A stretch of DNA of 64,000 bases from Spisula solida (taxonomy: Eukaryota; Mollusca; Bivalvia; Venerida; Mactridae), in assembly GCA_947247005.1 (NCBI GenBank), contig OX365952.1:31498222-31562221 (forward strand), read 5' to 3'. Each line of letters begins with the position of its first letter. Positions within the stretch are counted from its first letter, which is position 1. Below the pieces are notes generated by a model. The model had not been told where the DNA came from, searched no databases, and saw only the letters and a list, made by a program, of their open reading frames with translations. Of the stretch, positions 1-11,285 are shown one piece after another. The translations under genes were made by a program, and so were the position numbers.

Positions 1-410
1 TAATTTGTCGCTAATGTTTCATATTTTGACACTTATACTTTTGAGTTTTTGATGTTGCCATCATTTGTTTTGTCATTTGTCAACAATGTGGGTGTGAGAA
101 AAGTTGTATTTGATTAAAAGTACAAATCTGCTGTTCGCTGAACTTGAACTTTAATGTTTGAATAGCTTATTAGGGGTATTTTTAGTTTTTAATTATTTAT
201 ATATTTTACGCTAATTGTAGTTATTTAACCTCGACGGTGATGTTTGCATGTTATCCATCGCCATGAGATGGTGGGAGAAAAGAACCCAGTAATTGCCTAT
301 TTAATAACCACTAAAATCGTAACTACTCGGGTCTTTCCGTCATGAACCCGGAAGCTCCACATGTTACGTCAGTAATGTCCGAGGGGTCCCGATTGTACAC
401 ACTCTTCACA
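1..410. other. Unassigned AT-rich DNA
   Basis: No coding signal, tandem repeat or recognisable element was seen here. The right part (about 300-410) is less AT-rich and leads into the palindromic block that follows. Confidence 0.5.
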
Positions 411-499
411 GTAGACTGGTACCACGTGTCTCATTTTCCGACTACGTCCTCCTTCGTCTAAACTAATATTTTATAGTAGGATACGTGGTACCAGTCTAC
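411..499. repeat. Short hairpin with 17-bp perfect arms
   Basis: The 17 bases at 411-427 (GTAGACTGGTACCACGT) recur as an exact reverse complement at 483-499, around a 55-base AT-rich loop. Each arm carries an ACGTGGT/ACCACGT core that also appears in the larger foldback just downstream (near 545 and 940). The two structures may therefore be parts of one composite inverted-repeat element. No protein is encoded. Confidence 0.75.
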
Positions 500-540
500 T
501 TCACAGTGGTCACTTCCCCCTTACGTTCAGTAAACAGGGT

Positions 541-951
541 AGCAATACCACGTGGCTTTTGGCTACAGTTACAAGTAGAAATTTATCAACATTGGAACAC
601 AAATATAGCCATAAGTATTTTATTTCTTCATCGATTTCTATAAAATATAAGCCACGCTAAGGGGAAAAGTGTTTGCTTTCCGTGAAATATAATATCTTTT
701 TCGGCAGTTTTATCGATCTTTGCATTACCCTGTGAAACCTACACGTTCCACGGTTTCACAAGGTAATGGACAAAACGGCACAGCCGCTGAAAAAGATTTT
801 ATATTTCATGGAAAGCAAATAAATGTCCCCTTATAGCGTGGCGTTTATTTCATAGAAATCGATGAAGAAATAAAAAACTTATGGCTATTTTATTTTCCAA
901 TGTTTACAAATTTCTTCTTGTAACTGTAGTCAAAAGTCACGTGGTATTGCT
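541..951. repeat. Foldback (long palindromic) element, about 410 bp
   Basis: The two halves are imperfect reverse complements about a centre near 745. The innermost arms, 723-739 and 752-768, match at 16 of 17 bases across a 12-base loop. The outer ends, 541-577 and 915-951, pair almost perfectly and contain the CACGTGG/CCACGTG motif. Intermediate blocks such as the ATCGATTTCT and GAAAAAGAT segments also pair. This is the shape of a foldback or MITE-type DNA element with no coding capacity. A recent inverted duplication is the alternative. A target-site duplication could not be fixed by eye. Confidence 0.8.
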
Positions 952-2163
952 ACACTGGTAAAGGTATCACTGCATTCACAAGATACCACGTGACGATAAA
1001 TGAAGTCACATGACATTCAAAATGAACGACGCGCCAAATACGAAATCCCTACGACGTTGTTACCCAGCGGTTCAGAGAATACATTCACTGGGAGAGCTGA
1101 GTACTGAGTAAGTTATGTTTAAACTAGTATTGCGTATTTCTTGTGATCTACTTAATTGAGAATTTCTCAAGTACTGTGTGATGTTGATTACGCGGGGTCT
1201 AGATTTGAAGTTTAGGAAAAACCACAGAATGTGATCTGTTTACGATGAGATGAATTGTACCCTAATTGACGTAAATGAGCCAATGTTTGAATTAACCATT
1301 AAACTCCCCAAAAACGGAGGACACCGTTAAGGTGGAGAAATATTTAAACTACTATTTACCAGTATTTAACACTGTGTTTAGGTGTACAGAATAATTGTAG
1401 TGTGATGCTGCGTTGATTTACACCCCTTTACTCCCGTGCTGCAATGCGCCCTGAGGCGACACTTGAACTCACTCGTTGTGTCCCCTTTAAAATAGGGGCC
1501 CTATCGTCATTATGCATTTAATTTGAAATTAATGGCGGTCATTCAAAAAATGAAAACAACCATTAAACACGGAAATCTATGCTGGACTTAAACAAGAGAT
1601 GTTTATCGTTGGTTTGAGTGACACCTAACGAGGAAATACATCAAGAAAAAATAGTTATCATGTTTTTACACCAAATGAATACTTATAAATGCGAGCATAA
1701 AGCCTGGTTACTGACACTATATTGTGTTTCTACGATACTAATATGGTTACTATCTGCCTAAATCATGAACCGCTCGAGTAAATTTGCATTAAAGAAATTT
1801 GCACAAAAAGATGCTAGTTGACGATAAAACCCAACCCGGTGACGTCCATACCCGGGTAAACACGGGACAATTATCACGGCGTGAAGTATTTTAAACAGAC
1901 CTACGTTTTATAGATACGTTGTTATACACATTTTAGCGAAGATCAGTCGATTATTTCTCACTTGAATTAATGAAATTTTAAATGGAATTTTATCAGAATA
2001 TGATTAGTGAATACCTCGGAATTCATGCTCATTTTTTTTCAATCGTTTTTTAACTTGCCCTAATTCAATGTCCTATAATTAGGTATGCATTGCTTCAAAT
2101 TCAAAAATTGTTTAATCGTTATATACTAATTATTGATTTTACATATGGAGCTCCAACAGTGAC
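952..2163. other. Unassigned intergenic DNA
   Basis: The first 60 bases extend the foldback neighbourhood with another ACCACGTGA motif near 985. The rest is AT-rich sequence with no credible coding region or repeat structure that I could see. Confidence 0.45.
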
Positions 2164-2240
2164 ACCTCGATCCGTACCATCAGAAGTGAGGTGTCGAGAG
2201 TGATGTTAATTAGTCAAATGTGCACAATCTTGTTTTTAGT
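2164..2240 (+). mobile_element. SINE family 2, 3' fragment
   Basis: The block containing GAGGTGTCGAGAGTG followed by TTAAT and AGT, then a CTTGTTTTTAGTCGA stretch, is the degenerate 3' part of the tRNA-derived SINE seen nearly complete at 43262-43508. The tRNA-like head is absent, so this is a 5'-truncated or decayed copy. Assignment rests on the shared block order, not on a computed alignment. Confidence 0.5.
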
Positions 2241-2781
2241 CGAAATGTAAAAATTGGGTGACAATTGCCTTCTTACACAGGCCTACGATACAACAATACG
2301 TTGTCCCTTCGTTTACATGTTTACCGAATAAAAACTGTAAGTGTCCAATCGATTTGGGTATTCTCTACGCGTCAAGTTAGTGCTTCCATGCAAAATAATT
2401 ATCATAGACTGGATTACCTCCCTTGAGTCAGTGTGTTAGTGTTTGTCTGTATGAAAGCACTGTTGTTTTACATTGTCTTATTCAATCATGTAATGTTTAA
2501 ATACTGATTATAAGCGAAACGGTTCGTGTTTCATAAAGGATTTTCCATGATAAAACAGAAATTATACATGTTTTATATAATTAGCTAAAAACAAAAAGGA
2601 ATGCGTTTCCGTCAATAAAGATAATTATTTCAATGCATCATTTGAAAAAAAATCAGTTATTTAGTGTATCTTTACTGTGACTTAATAATTCAAATAATTA
2701 TAGATGCGAACCGAACCAACTATAACATTCATGACTCAGGTTTTTAGTTAACATGTAAACCAAAACATACAATTACGAACA
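2241..2781. other. Unassigned AT-rich DNA
   Basis: Nothing recognisable was seen. The stretch ends at the 3' tail of the antisense LINE copy. Confidence 0.45.
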
Positions 2782-3770
2782 CAATTCAATTCAATTCAAT
2801 TCTTTATTTCCCTCTGTGAAGAGGATATTGAACACAATATGTACAAAGTAACAGAGTAATAAATGGTTATACAATTTGGAACATGATAATAATTACAAAA
2901 TGTACATGTACATGAATAGGCATTACATGCCTCAAAAGATTATTGGTCAGTTATTTGACCGTTCAATTTACATGTATTACCGACATGCCTTAGTTTACAC
3001 TATAAGCAGAGTATATGTTCAGACAGTTGTTCACATACTTATAAGATGAACTAAGGAATTCGTGCTCAGTATCAACATCAAACACTGGTTCTAACGGAGC
3101 TCCTAAGAGCTTAAGTGAGAGCGAAATACTGTCAAGTGATGTTATTTCATTTATATCGTCTCGGCTGATGTATTCAACAAGCGAGTCTAAAAAGAGAGAT
3201 CTGATTGTCTCAGTACAGTTACATTCACTAATCACATGTACAAGTTCTTCCTGATAAATGGATTCACATATTTCACAGATATTATTTTCCAGTAGAACTC
3301 TTCGTGTCCATAGTCTGGCTATAACGCACATGATGTAATTAAAAGTTTTTAATTTACAAACGTTATATATTATTGATGGAGTTATTTGTGGGTGAAGAAT
3401 CCGGAAGAAAGTAAAATCAGTGTCCTGGGACATTCTATTGTCCCACAAGAGAGTTTCATTCCGTTGTACTGCAGACGTTACAGCATGTTTCCACTGTTGC
3501 TTGGACGGTATAGATTGCGGAGTGGTTATGAAAGTATTAATAATTGACTGTAAGCCATATTTAGTCAGAATGTTACAAATGTCAGGGATGAATCCAAGAG
3601 TTACTTTTGATCGATCACTTAGAAATAGTACAAGTTTTCGAATAAAAATATCTCTTGTTACAGAGCCCGATGGAAGGGTCATAAGTTTGAGTAAGAACAT
3701 AAACAATTTAGATACAGCCTCTTGTAACCTACACTTTGTCATCCGCGTAAAGAGTTTCTAAATTCTCGTT
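2782..3770 (-). mobile_element. 5'-truncated LINE (non-LTR retrotransposon), 3' end with (GAATT)n tail
   Basis: Read on the minus strand this is an ORF2 C-terminal coding region, then a 3' UTR of about 190 bases, then AATAAAGAATTGAATTGAATT and further GAATT units at 2782-2802. A short simple-repeat 3' tail straight after the UTR is typical of target-primed LINE insertion. Similarity ends near 3770, where the in-frame sequence meets a stop, so the copy appears 5'-truncated like most LINE insertions. The nuclease and catalytic RT domains are missing. Confidence 0.8.
2990..3742 (-). pseudogene. LINE ORF2 C-terminal domain fragment (250 codons)
   Basis: This is an uninterrupted 250-codon frame. 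It holds an amphipathic N-terminal part containing PSGSVTRDIFIRKL and LGFIPDICNILTKYGLQ, and near residues 160-180 a CxxC...H....C cluster (ICEIC, then ELVHVISEC). That cluster resembles the zinc-finger-like C-terminus of ORF2p in many invertebrate LINEs. Frame and length fit the last quarter of an ORF2 protein. Upstream in-frame codons (KLFTR) continue to a stop, so the ATG at 3742 is internal to the ancestral ORF and not a real start. Intact over its length, so perhaps a fairly young insertion, but it cannot act alone. It is not a host gene. Confidence 0.75.
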
Positions 3771-4363
3771 TTAACTGACTCAGTTCATTCAAAAACGAAA
3801 TTAATTTCCGTTTATCATGATAGTTTACAATGAAGGGGAGCACCCTGCTGATTTTCGTTTTTAACTGGTATAGTGCGGTCGTTATGCTCACCCAACTAGA
3901 ATTCTATTTCTTCAAGAAATTTTAACGCCCCTGCAGACTTTCTGGTGCCAAATATGAAACGTCTCACTTGAAATTTTGAAACATTTGTGACTTTCTGGAA
4001 AATATTGAATAGTTCTGGCACTTTAACAACAATTACTTTGTCTTACAAAATTTGGAAACTATCACTTACCGTGGGACGGAGAGCGTAATTGTACAAAACA
4101 CGCCCCATTCAAATCTATAAAAATGTGAAATTATACCGGTTTTAAAAAACAAAGTGAGTTTAGTTCACTTAGTGAAATATGAAAATGGTTTCTAGACAAA
4201 TGAATACAACATTTAATTATTTATAACATGCTCAAATCGTCGAGATGATTTCAGGGTTAGAAATGATAGCAGTTGGAGTATTATATAACGGTCGCAACAA
4301 AAGGAATTATTGCACAGGCATAGAGGCAGACCAATATGAGATCGACTTAACGTTTTTTTAAAA
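3771..4363. other. Unassigned intergenic DNA
   Basis: AT-rich, with no coding or repeat signal that I can support. It lies between the LINE truncation point and the 3' end of an antisense SINE. Confidence 0.45.
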
Positions 4364-4501
4364 TAATGCCGAGCATAGCCTTTATTTACCAGTCATCTTT
4401 CTACTGAAACATGGCGGGCATATGCGTGCCTCCACCCGGATTTGATCCCGGATCGCCAGATTAGACGGCAACCGCGCTAACCACTCAGCTACGGAGGCCA
4501 C
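4364..4501 (-). mobile_element. tRNA-derived SINE, family 1 (antisense copy)
   Basis: On the minus strand a tRNA-like head starts GGCCTCCGTAGCTGAGTGG (A box) and continues through GCCGTCTAATCTGGCGA to a degenerate B box before GGTGGAGGCA. The GCCTCCG and TGGAGGC ends can pair as a 7-bp acceptor stem. A body of about 60 bases follows, ending AAATAAAGGCTATGCTCGG. The same head and body recur at 12811-12950, and the body alone at 62919-62983, so this is a transposed SINE and not a functional tRNA. Pol III would drive it from the internal boxes. Confidence 0.85.
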
Positions 4502-4904
4502 AATCAATAACCGACTTACGTCTGAAAAAGTTTAAACTACAAAAATGCACTGCATAAAGTGTAATGAACAATATAAATTGAATGAGTAGCAGTTAAATGG
4601 ACAAGTTCAATAACACATTGTCGCCACAATTGAAGCTTGAATTATATTTGACTCCGTTTTTGCAGAACGTTGTAAGTCTTATATATTTTATAATAAAAGG
4701 CACACAATTAATGATGCATTTTCTGTTCAGTTTCTACTCCGTTTACTCCGAGTATTGTTACTACGAAGGATACTGTTGTTGTCTGGTTATCCAATTCTGA
4801 ACGCATTTCTCTTGTCATCCGAAAAGGTGCGGGTTTGCACTCTGGCTTATGACTGAGCCCAATACAGTATCGAACTAGCCGTTGGCTCAAACTGGCAACT
4901 GCCT

Positions 4905-4975
4905 TGATGGGAATTCGAACGGTTCACGTTCAGCATACTACATACTCTGGCTACCCGACTAGATAATATTTGGTC
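4905..4975 (-). mobile_element. Degenerate tRNA-like SINE head
   Basis: On the minus strand GTAGCCAGAGTATGTAGTATGC resembles an A-box/D-arm. It is followed at about the right spacing by CCGTTCGAATTCCC, a near-canonical B box/T-loop. Stems pair poorly and no second copy was found in the window, so this is only a probable SINE head. The 400 bases between it and the preceding SINE show nothing else, and a 67-codon frame at 4597-4800 has no recognisable features. Confidence 0.35.
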
Positions 4976-6556
4976 AATCAATAATCATAACTTTATTTTC
5001 AATTTTAGCTAGATTTTATTTCGGGCTTGATAACCTATGTTTGAGGGTGCAAAGGGAATTAATTTCATAAACAAAAAAGAGAAGGCTGAAGAGTTGTTTC
5101 ATTCAATTAACATAGGGTCTGTATAGACAGACTACACACTACATTGGATGATTGTTGTTTTATGGGTACTGATTTATCAAAGCACTTACGAAAGTCTTCC
5201 AGTTTCGCTCAAATTTTAATTCTTTATAATGCTTTAACAACTTCAAATTGGTGACGGCTATGGTTGGTTTGTAGGAGTTCATTAACTGAATTATAATTAG
5301 TATTCAGCAGCTACATTTTACCACACTTTTATAATTTATAGTAAACAAAATACAATAATTTAAATTTGATCGTAAGTTTACGATTTCCTTACTTGCTTTG
5401 ATACAAGAGTATAGTCCAGTTAGGATATTGTGACAGTGACGTTGCAGTTTATGTGTACGCAAAAAATCACAACCATTGTCTAAACAGGTAGAGCGAAGTT
5501 TAGTATGTTAGTTTAGCATTGAAATTATAGTTGTTTGTACAGTACACTCCTTTATAATTGGTTTTACTCCGTTATAGTGGACTCGACCGCTGCGTCACTG
5601 GATTTTTATCCTGACTTGACTATACCATGGACTCCTCATTGCTTGGTCACATTGTGTGTTTGTTTTAACAATAAGACAATACAACGTGGTGTGGTACGTG
5701 ATAATTCACTGACTGTCTACGCAGACGCATACTACGCACCAAAAGTTGTTTACTGGAGAACATTTATTTCTCATAGCTCAGTGTATCAGGATGCTTGTCA
5801 GAGACCGGATAATTTTCTCCAAAATCGAAACATATTTCTCTGGAAATTACTTTATTATGGAAATATCAATAATTCTCACCTCAATAAATTGGTCTCATAT
5901 CCTAGTCTGATAGCACATTACATTTGACTGATATAGTTTTGTCTGTAAAGCCATCGGTTCAGGGGGAATTCTAATAATTTGACACACACTATCGTGACCA
6001 AACCGTTTTATTCTAAAAGATATTTACAACACTTAAACATATCTCGGTTTTTAACGGTCGGTAATAACGGCAAATGATTAGTTCGTCTCTTTCCGCAGCA
6101 CAAAGCGATCTTTAAGGGTCATTTGAAGGGGGATAATTGTAAATGACTATCCAATAATTGCTTATTTAGACAAAATGATAGAAGTGAATTTTCTAAAGAT
6201 CAGCAATTCTGCGTTGTATTAGGCAATTGACAGATATTTATGAAAACTTTGTTCAAATACATTTTCATCGCAAGACGTTCAAGCGAACATAAAGCGACTA
6301 AGTTCGACAGGTCACGTGGCTTTGTTCAATCTGTATGTGGCATTTTGTCAGACATTTGTTCCTAATACCCATGTTAATTTATATTCTGATGGTGTAAAAA
6401 ACCTATTTAGTGTCTAAATTACTGCAATCTTCATTTAGTTGTACACAAAAGCAATAAGTAATCAAGAACGATTGAATGTCATCAGATGCGTTAATAGTTC
6501 TGTTACATTACAGTAAAACTTCGATGCCGTGAACCGCCTTCAGACCGAGACAAACC
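4976..6556. other. Unassigned DNA containing an unrecognised 130-codon frame
   Basis: The only notable frame is 5535-5927 (+), 130 codons from a TTG. It has no ATG start, no motif and no low-complexity bias. It contains SLTVYADAYYAPKVVYW, where YADA only superficially recalls an RT box. Chance or decayed mobile sequence is most likely. The rest is AT-rich with nothing recognisable. Confidence 0.35.
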
Positions 6557-6690
6557 AGTTTCTGTTTCGGTTTCAGTTTCAGTTTATCGTTAATAAGTGC
6601 AAAGGCCTGTAAAATACAGGAAACATATGCATAACATGTTTTACAATAGCAATTTAGCTGTCACAGTGACACTGGGTATACATGTACAAC
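6557..6690 (-). mobile_element. Probable LINE 3' end with (ACTGAA)n tail
   Basis: The minus strand reads through a UTR-like block containing TACAGGCCTTTGCACTTATT into AAACTGAAACTGAAACCGAAAC at 6557-6584. A short GAAACT-type repeat tail after a non-coding block is typical of some invertebrate LINEs. No coding part remains, so the family is unproven. On the plus strand the same bases read as repeated GTTTC, resembling interferon-response-like elements, but the LINE-tail reading is simpler. Confidence 0.45.
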
Positions 6691-7288
6691 ATTAAAAAGC
6701 GTTTTAGAATATTTGTAGTCACCAAAAATGAAATAATTCTTATAATCAAAGAGAAAATTAATGTTAAGTTAGAAATATTCAAGTTTTTCATTACACAATA
6801 GTATTTTGAAATGATACTGAAATTAAGATGTTATCGTTTTATTACACTAACCATGTGTGGCATCGAGCCATCTATCTATTCGAGTTATCTACTATTACAT
6901 CATCATCAATTGACGATGGACCGATGAACCTGTTCGAGGTTTGTATTTGGCGTTCGAGCCAAAACTGTTCGAGGTATCGAAGTTCTACTGTAATTACTTT
7001 TTTAATACGTTATAACTACAGTGAGTGATAAGCAGTTTATTAATTAGTTTGTCAGTTTTTAATTATCCAATTCGATATTTGGCTGACGTATTTTGGAACG
7101 GGGTAACTTTAAAATGCTTGTACATGTATATTTCAGAAATATTATTTCAAACAATACAAACACAATTAATACTGGAAATAACATTTCTCCTTTTCCGCAT
7201 GATGTTTAGTAATTGCGAAATGAACGAAAGAGGAGAGAAACAATTCATATATAAATCAGTATAGGGATGTTCGTAAAAGGGCACAGTT
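6691..7288. other. Unassigned AT-rich DNA
   Basis: Two overlapping short frames (6828-7028 and 7025-7264, +) show no domain or codon bias. Nothing else is recognisable. Confidence 0.4.
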
Positions 7289-7544
7289 TACTGTAAACTT
7301 ATTAATAAAGGGCGGGTTGATTTTCGATCTCGACCTCTAGATCACGAAATTAAATCCCCTCGAATAATGATCTCAAATATACGCAAATACCTTATTTTAG
7401 GCGTTTTATATGTTTAGGTCTTTGACATACGTGACAAGAAACTTTTCTTTCAATATCTTAAATCGACGAATTTATAAATACAAATTAACGTTTTACCAAC
7501 ATTCACGAACTTAAATACCCGCGACAATTAATGATTTTACTGTA
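7289..7544. mobile_element. TACTGTAAA-type MITE, copy A
   Basis: Bounded by TACTGTAAA at 7289 and TACTGTA at 7538 (imperfect terminal inverted repeats). It shares an ordered set of internal blocks with copy B at 44250-44466: a TTGATTTTCGATCTC region, TAGATCACGAAATTAAATCC, and TTTTCTTTCAATATCTTAAA. About 256 bp with no coding capacity. The terminal TA could be a Tc1/mariner-like target site, but that is inference. Confidence 0.65.
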
Positions 7545-8430
7545 TATTGGATTTAGACAGTCGATGATATGTACAAAATTCCACTTATAATTTTTTATTT
7601 GTAAAAACGAATTAGTATTCTTAAAAAGAATAAAATAAATACTACTTTGAAAAACAAGCGTCGGATATTAGTTTAAGAGTTCCGTACAAATATATGATCA
7701 TGTAGGAACATGAGCGAAATGTTTGAATAACTAGTCCACTTTGGTAAAGATTGATTGGATCACTAGAGTGCCCTCTTTGCACGTGGGGTATATAACATTT
7801 TAAACCGAATTTAATGGTTATAGCGAAATATTCGAGCACTTTAATTGTCGATACTTCCTAGGATAATGTAACACGCTGTTGATGGATCTGAAGATTAAGT
7901 AACAATATTTATTATCCAGGTTTAAAATGGATATTAAAATTCATGTGCATATTTTTGTTATCAATTTACCATTTCAAAATCCAATTTGTTTCTATCGTTG
8001 CCATAACATTTTAATAATCACTCAACTCTATTACTTTATCGACGAAATCTGGTAATTTTATTTATTGTATAAATGAAGCTACTGTCTATTTGATACATTA
8101 AGATTAATATGTACAGCGACATTAATCCGTACCCGGTGGCTTTGTTTCATTTTAAATTTATCATTTTAATCCGAAAGCTTTAAATATGCTTTCAACCATA
8201 AAATTGTTATTTCGCATGAAATATATTTAAAAAAAAATATCTATCTATATTTTCAACAATAAAATAGTTTTTGTATGATATATATTATCAAATTTATAAA
8301 ATGATGTGAGGTTATACCTTTTTAAGTTTGTTTATGACATTATATTTCTGATTAATCGGATCATTTCGTGTCTTATAAGTGTTTCCGAAAATGGCCGAGG
8401 AGTTCCGAAAATATTCGGACAAAAACGTTT
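7545..8430. other. Unassigned AT-rich DNA
   Basis: Very AT-rich with A- and T-tracts near 8230. A 65-codon minus-strand frame (7642-7839) has no recognisable features. Confidence 0.4.
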
Positions 8431-8686
8431 TTACTAATTTATCTAAGGTCGATTGTGAAACAAATTTTTCCAACTTATATTAAATTCATCACTCTCGAAA
8501 ACCCGTTCCTGGTGCTATCCCTCGTCACGAGGGCATGGGCGAAAAGAAGCCAGTTTACCATTAGCAAGGGAATGTCTGTTACTATTTTCATTTCGTCTTT
8601 GGTATGACGTGGGCTGGGATCGAATTAGGGAGCTCCCGCACTCGAAGCGGACGGCCACACTCTACCACTGGTCTATCGAGGAGGCG
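8431..8686 (-). mobile_element. tRNA-derived SINE, family 2 (near full length)
   Basis: On the minus strand a tRNA-like head at 8612-8686 carries an A box (ATAGACCAGTGGTAGAGTG) and a B box (TTCGATCCC). The body contains ACCAAAGACGAAATGAAAAT and a tail containing TTTCACAATCGACCTTAGAT. The whole block order matches the plus-strand copy at 43262-43508, but here the anticodon region of the head is retained. The frame at 8368-8607 (+) is the antisense of this SINE and is not a gene. Confidence 0.75.
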
Positions 8687-8699
8687 GACACATGATAAT

Positions 8700-8871
8700 A
8701 TCAAGTCGTGAATTCCCGCGCTTTTGTCATGGTCACGTGTTTCTTGGCAAATCAAAACTACGTTAGCACGAGGAGAAGCATTACCGGCCCGACCCAACCG
8801 TGCTGCTTCAAACCTGGACCGCTCGGGCGAAAGGCGAGCACTCTAGCCACTGTGCTTACTGGGTAGGCTGG
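8700..8871 (-). mobile_element. tRNA-derived SINE, family 3 (head and proximal body)
   Basis: On the minus strand from 8871 there is an A-box/D-arm (GTAAGCACAGTGGCTAGAGTG), an anticodon-stem-like CTCGCCTTTCGCCCGAG and a degenerate B box (GGTCCAGGTTTGAAG). The head resembles the one at 59183-59255. It abuts the family-2 SINE in the same orientation, so one probably inserted beside or into the other. Confidence 0.55.
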
Positions 8872-10555
8872 AAACTTATTCAATTTAAATCAAACTAATA
8901 AATCTTGTTAAACATTCAAGCAAAACACGTCACTTTTTATACAAATTATTTTGTAAATTCGTCTAGGCGAAGAAACCGTAATGTAAGATAAATAAGCCAG
9001 TTTCAGTGAAACATGCATTTTTTGTAACAATATGATCCAGACACGGCACTTAAAATATTATTTTCTACCTCGCGTGTTTCTTATTAAATCATTTATATAC
9101 GTAATAGGCGCAATATCGCCTCGATTATCTTACAACGTTCAAAAACGTTTTAAAATTGCATAAATCTGTTTCAAATTTAGTTTATTAACAAACAATATGT
9201 CTGTTTTACGTCCATCGTTTTGACGCTTTAGATAATTTACGTTATTTTATACGTACATCCATAGATACCTAACGGTGATATATGCTTCACACGACGGCGT
9301 ACCCATCAATTACCTACCATGTCATATTGCTTAATCTAATCGAAATATTATCGCTGAACTTATCTCAAAACTACACTAACAACATCTTATCGATTTTTTG
9401 TTTGTTTTCAGACGATATTTCAACACATTCGTGAAACATCGTCCATTTCCGCTTTTCTCCGTTAAATATACTTTGTACGATGCATAACGGTCGTGTTGAT
9501 CAGAAATGTATTTCAAACGTGACGTAAACTCCGGCCCGGATGAAAACTGACCTTATCGAAAATTTGCGTCGTTGAAAATTAACACCATCAAAGAAACACT
9601 CGTCTTAATCAGAAATACAGTATATGGATATAACAAAATGAAACACTCATTTATTGATTCAGTACAATCGCCATACGCAGTTCAATATATTCTAATTGTT
9701 GTATTGAACAATATTGTATTTTAAGTCATAATCGTATGTGCGTAGCGGTAGTTGATTTTTTGATGATTCAACGTTTTTTAAACTGGCTAAAATGACAGCT
9801 CAGCTCTTTGACGCAGCGAAGTCATAATGTTTAACAATATTGATTGGTATTACATCCTATGGAACAGCGATATAACCAGTCCAAACACTCATATCGTTCT
9901 TAAATATTTCACCAATTTCCCCCCGCTCGTCTATCAAATGTCGCTTCTACCATGCCAATAGGGTTAAGATTACTTGATAAGAACAACGCCATTAAGTATC
10001 GCTAATCAATTGAATGGTGTCACATTATATTCTGTAACTAATTATAGGTTTTCATCACACGCCAAACGCCAAATCGTTCGCTTTTACCCTTAATTTCCGG
10101 GTAATTTTCCTAATCTCCCGATAAAGCCAGTACTCCAACTCTCTTATCTCTAGATTTGGCATCTACCGGACATGAAGACGAAGTTGCTTCAATTAAGTGT
10201 CCACAAAAGGACTTTATTCAAATCAAGAGGGAACTACTCCGATTCCACTATCAGAACATTTATCATAATGACATACTGGGTTTGACTAGAAATCAGTTCA
10301 TTTATACGCTACATGTACTTTCTGTGTGCTGCTTACTTTTAAAGGTTCTGAACTCAAAAAATGTATTTTCGAAATTTTAAAGGTGCTGAACCAAAGATTA
10401 CGTTTCTGGTATGATCTTTGGCTGAACTAAAACAAAATGTCATTTTTAATTTTTTTTTTAATTTGTGAACTCCAAAAAATGTCTTTTTTTAAATTTTGTA
10501 TTTTTTCCCGAACGATGTGAATATTAAAATTATACCGAGTTATTTCATTTAGGAC
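8872..10555. other. Unassigned intergenic DNA
   Basis: No coding signal that I trust. A 74-codon frame at 10156-10380 starts at TTG and ends in simple AT-rich sequence. The 10350-10500 part is T-rich and partly repetitive (AACTCAAAAAATGT near 10350 and AACTCCAAAAAATGT near 10470). Confidence 0.4.
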
Positions 10556-10764
10556 GTCGCTATTTTGTTTTTAACGCTGGAAAATATTGATATAAATTAT
10601 GTATTTGTTTTAAATATTTTGTCGAAACGTTAGTAAAAGGGCAACACGCCGCCATATTGTTTTTGACGTTGGAAAATGTTGACGTAAATTATGTAATTTT
10701 GAGGAAGTTTTTCGTAATTAGAAAAAGACGAATATGCCGTAACGTTAATAAAAGAGTAACACTA
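10556..10764. repeat. Imperfect tandem duplication, about 100 bp x2
   Basis: The block CGCTATTTTGTTTTTAACGC...GGAAAATATTGATATAAATTATGTA...AACGTTAGTAAAAG at about 10556-10640 is followed directly by a diverged copy (ATTGTTTTTGACGTTGGAAAATGTTGACGTAAATTATGTA...AACGTTAATAAAAG) to 10764. The second copy has about 20 extra bases in its middle. A 64-codon frame at 10657-10851 lies on it and is not a gene. Confidence 0.7.
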
Positions 10765-11285
10765 CTGGGTTTTATTAAGAGCTTTATTGCTAGAAGATAT
10801 AACATTGTAGTGAAAGGCCCATCCACTATAATTAAGCGCTCACTGGATTAATCTACATATCAAAATAGTGATCTACCATAATAATAAATATAATGTTTTG
10901 ACATATTTTCTCATGAAAAAAAAGTTTTCAAACATATAGCAATACATGAATTTATAGAAATAGTTGTCTGTATCAAATATTCCATTTTTTATATCATGTG
11001 GAATTATGCACCTTTGATGCTTTCTCGGGACTACTGACGAGTTTGAGACTGGTAATACAAAATGTTAGACATACATGTACTACAGACACACTTGTCTTAA
11101 GCCTTTTAATAAATACGTGTAGATACAAACTGCAAACTCATTAATTGATTAATATAGGTGTATGTAATATCAAAATTCAAAATAACTGAAAGTGTTTTAA
11201 TGACAAAGTGAGGAAAGCATCGATGTTGTTGGCGTTAAATGTACTTTTATAAAATACAATTACAAAATTATAAAATAGTTACATA
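10765..11285. other. Unassigned AT-rich DNA
   Basis: Nothing recognisable beyond short A-tracts. Confidence 0.4.

Noticed and set aside
3420..3761. 113-codon plus-strand frame
   Set aside because: It is the antisense shadow of the LINE ORF2 fragment at 2990-3742.
3735..3765. A minus-strand TLYADD reading that looks like the RT catalytic box
   Set aside because: It is out of frame with the ORF2 C-terminal fragment that starts there, meets a stop two codons later, and lies where post-catalytic sequence is expected. Coincidence.
5535..5927. 130-codon frame as a gene
   Set aside because: TTG start, no domain, no splice or polyadenylation context. The YADA string is not in RT context.
6557..6590. 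Interferon-response-like GTTTC repeats as a regulatory element
   Set aside because: On the minus strand it is better read as a GAAACT-type LINE 3' tail following a UTR-like block.
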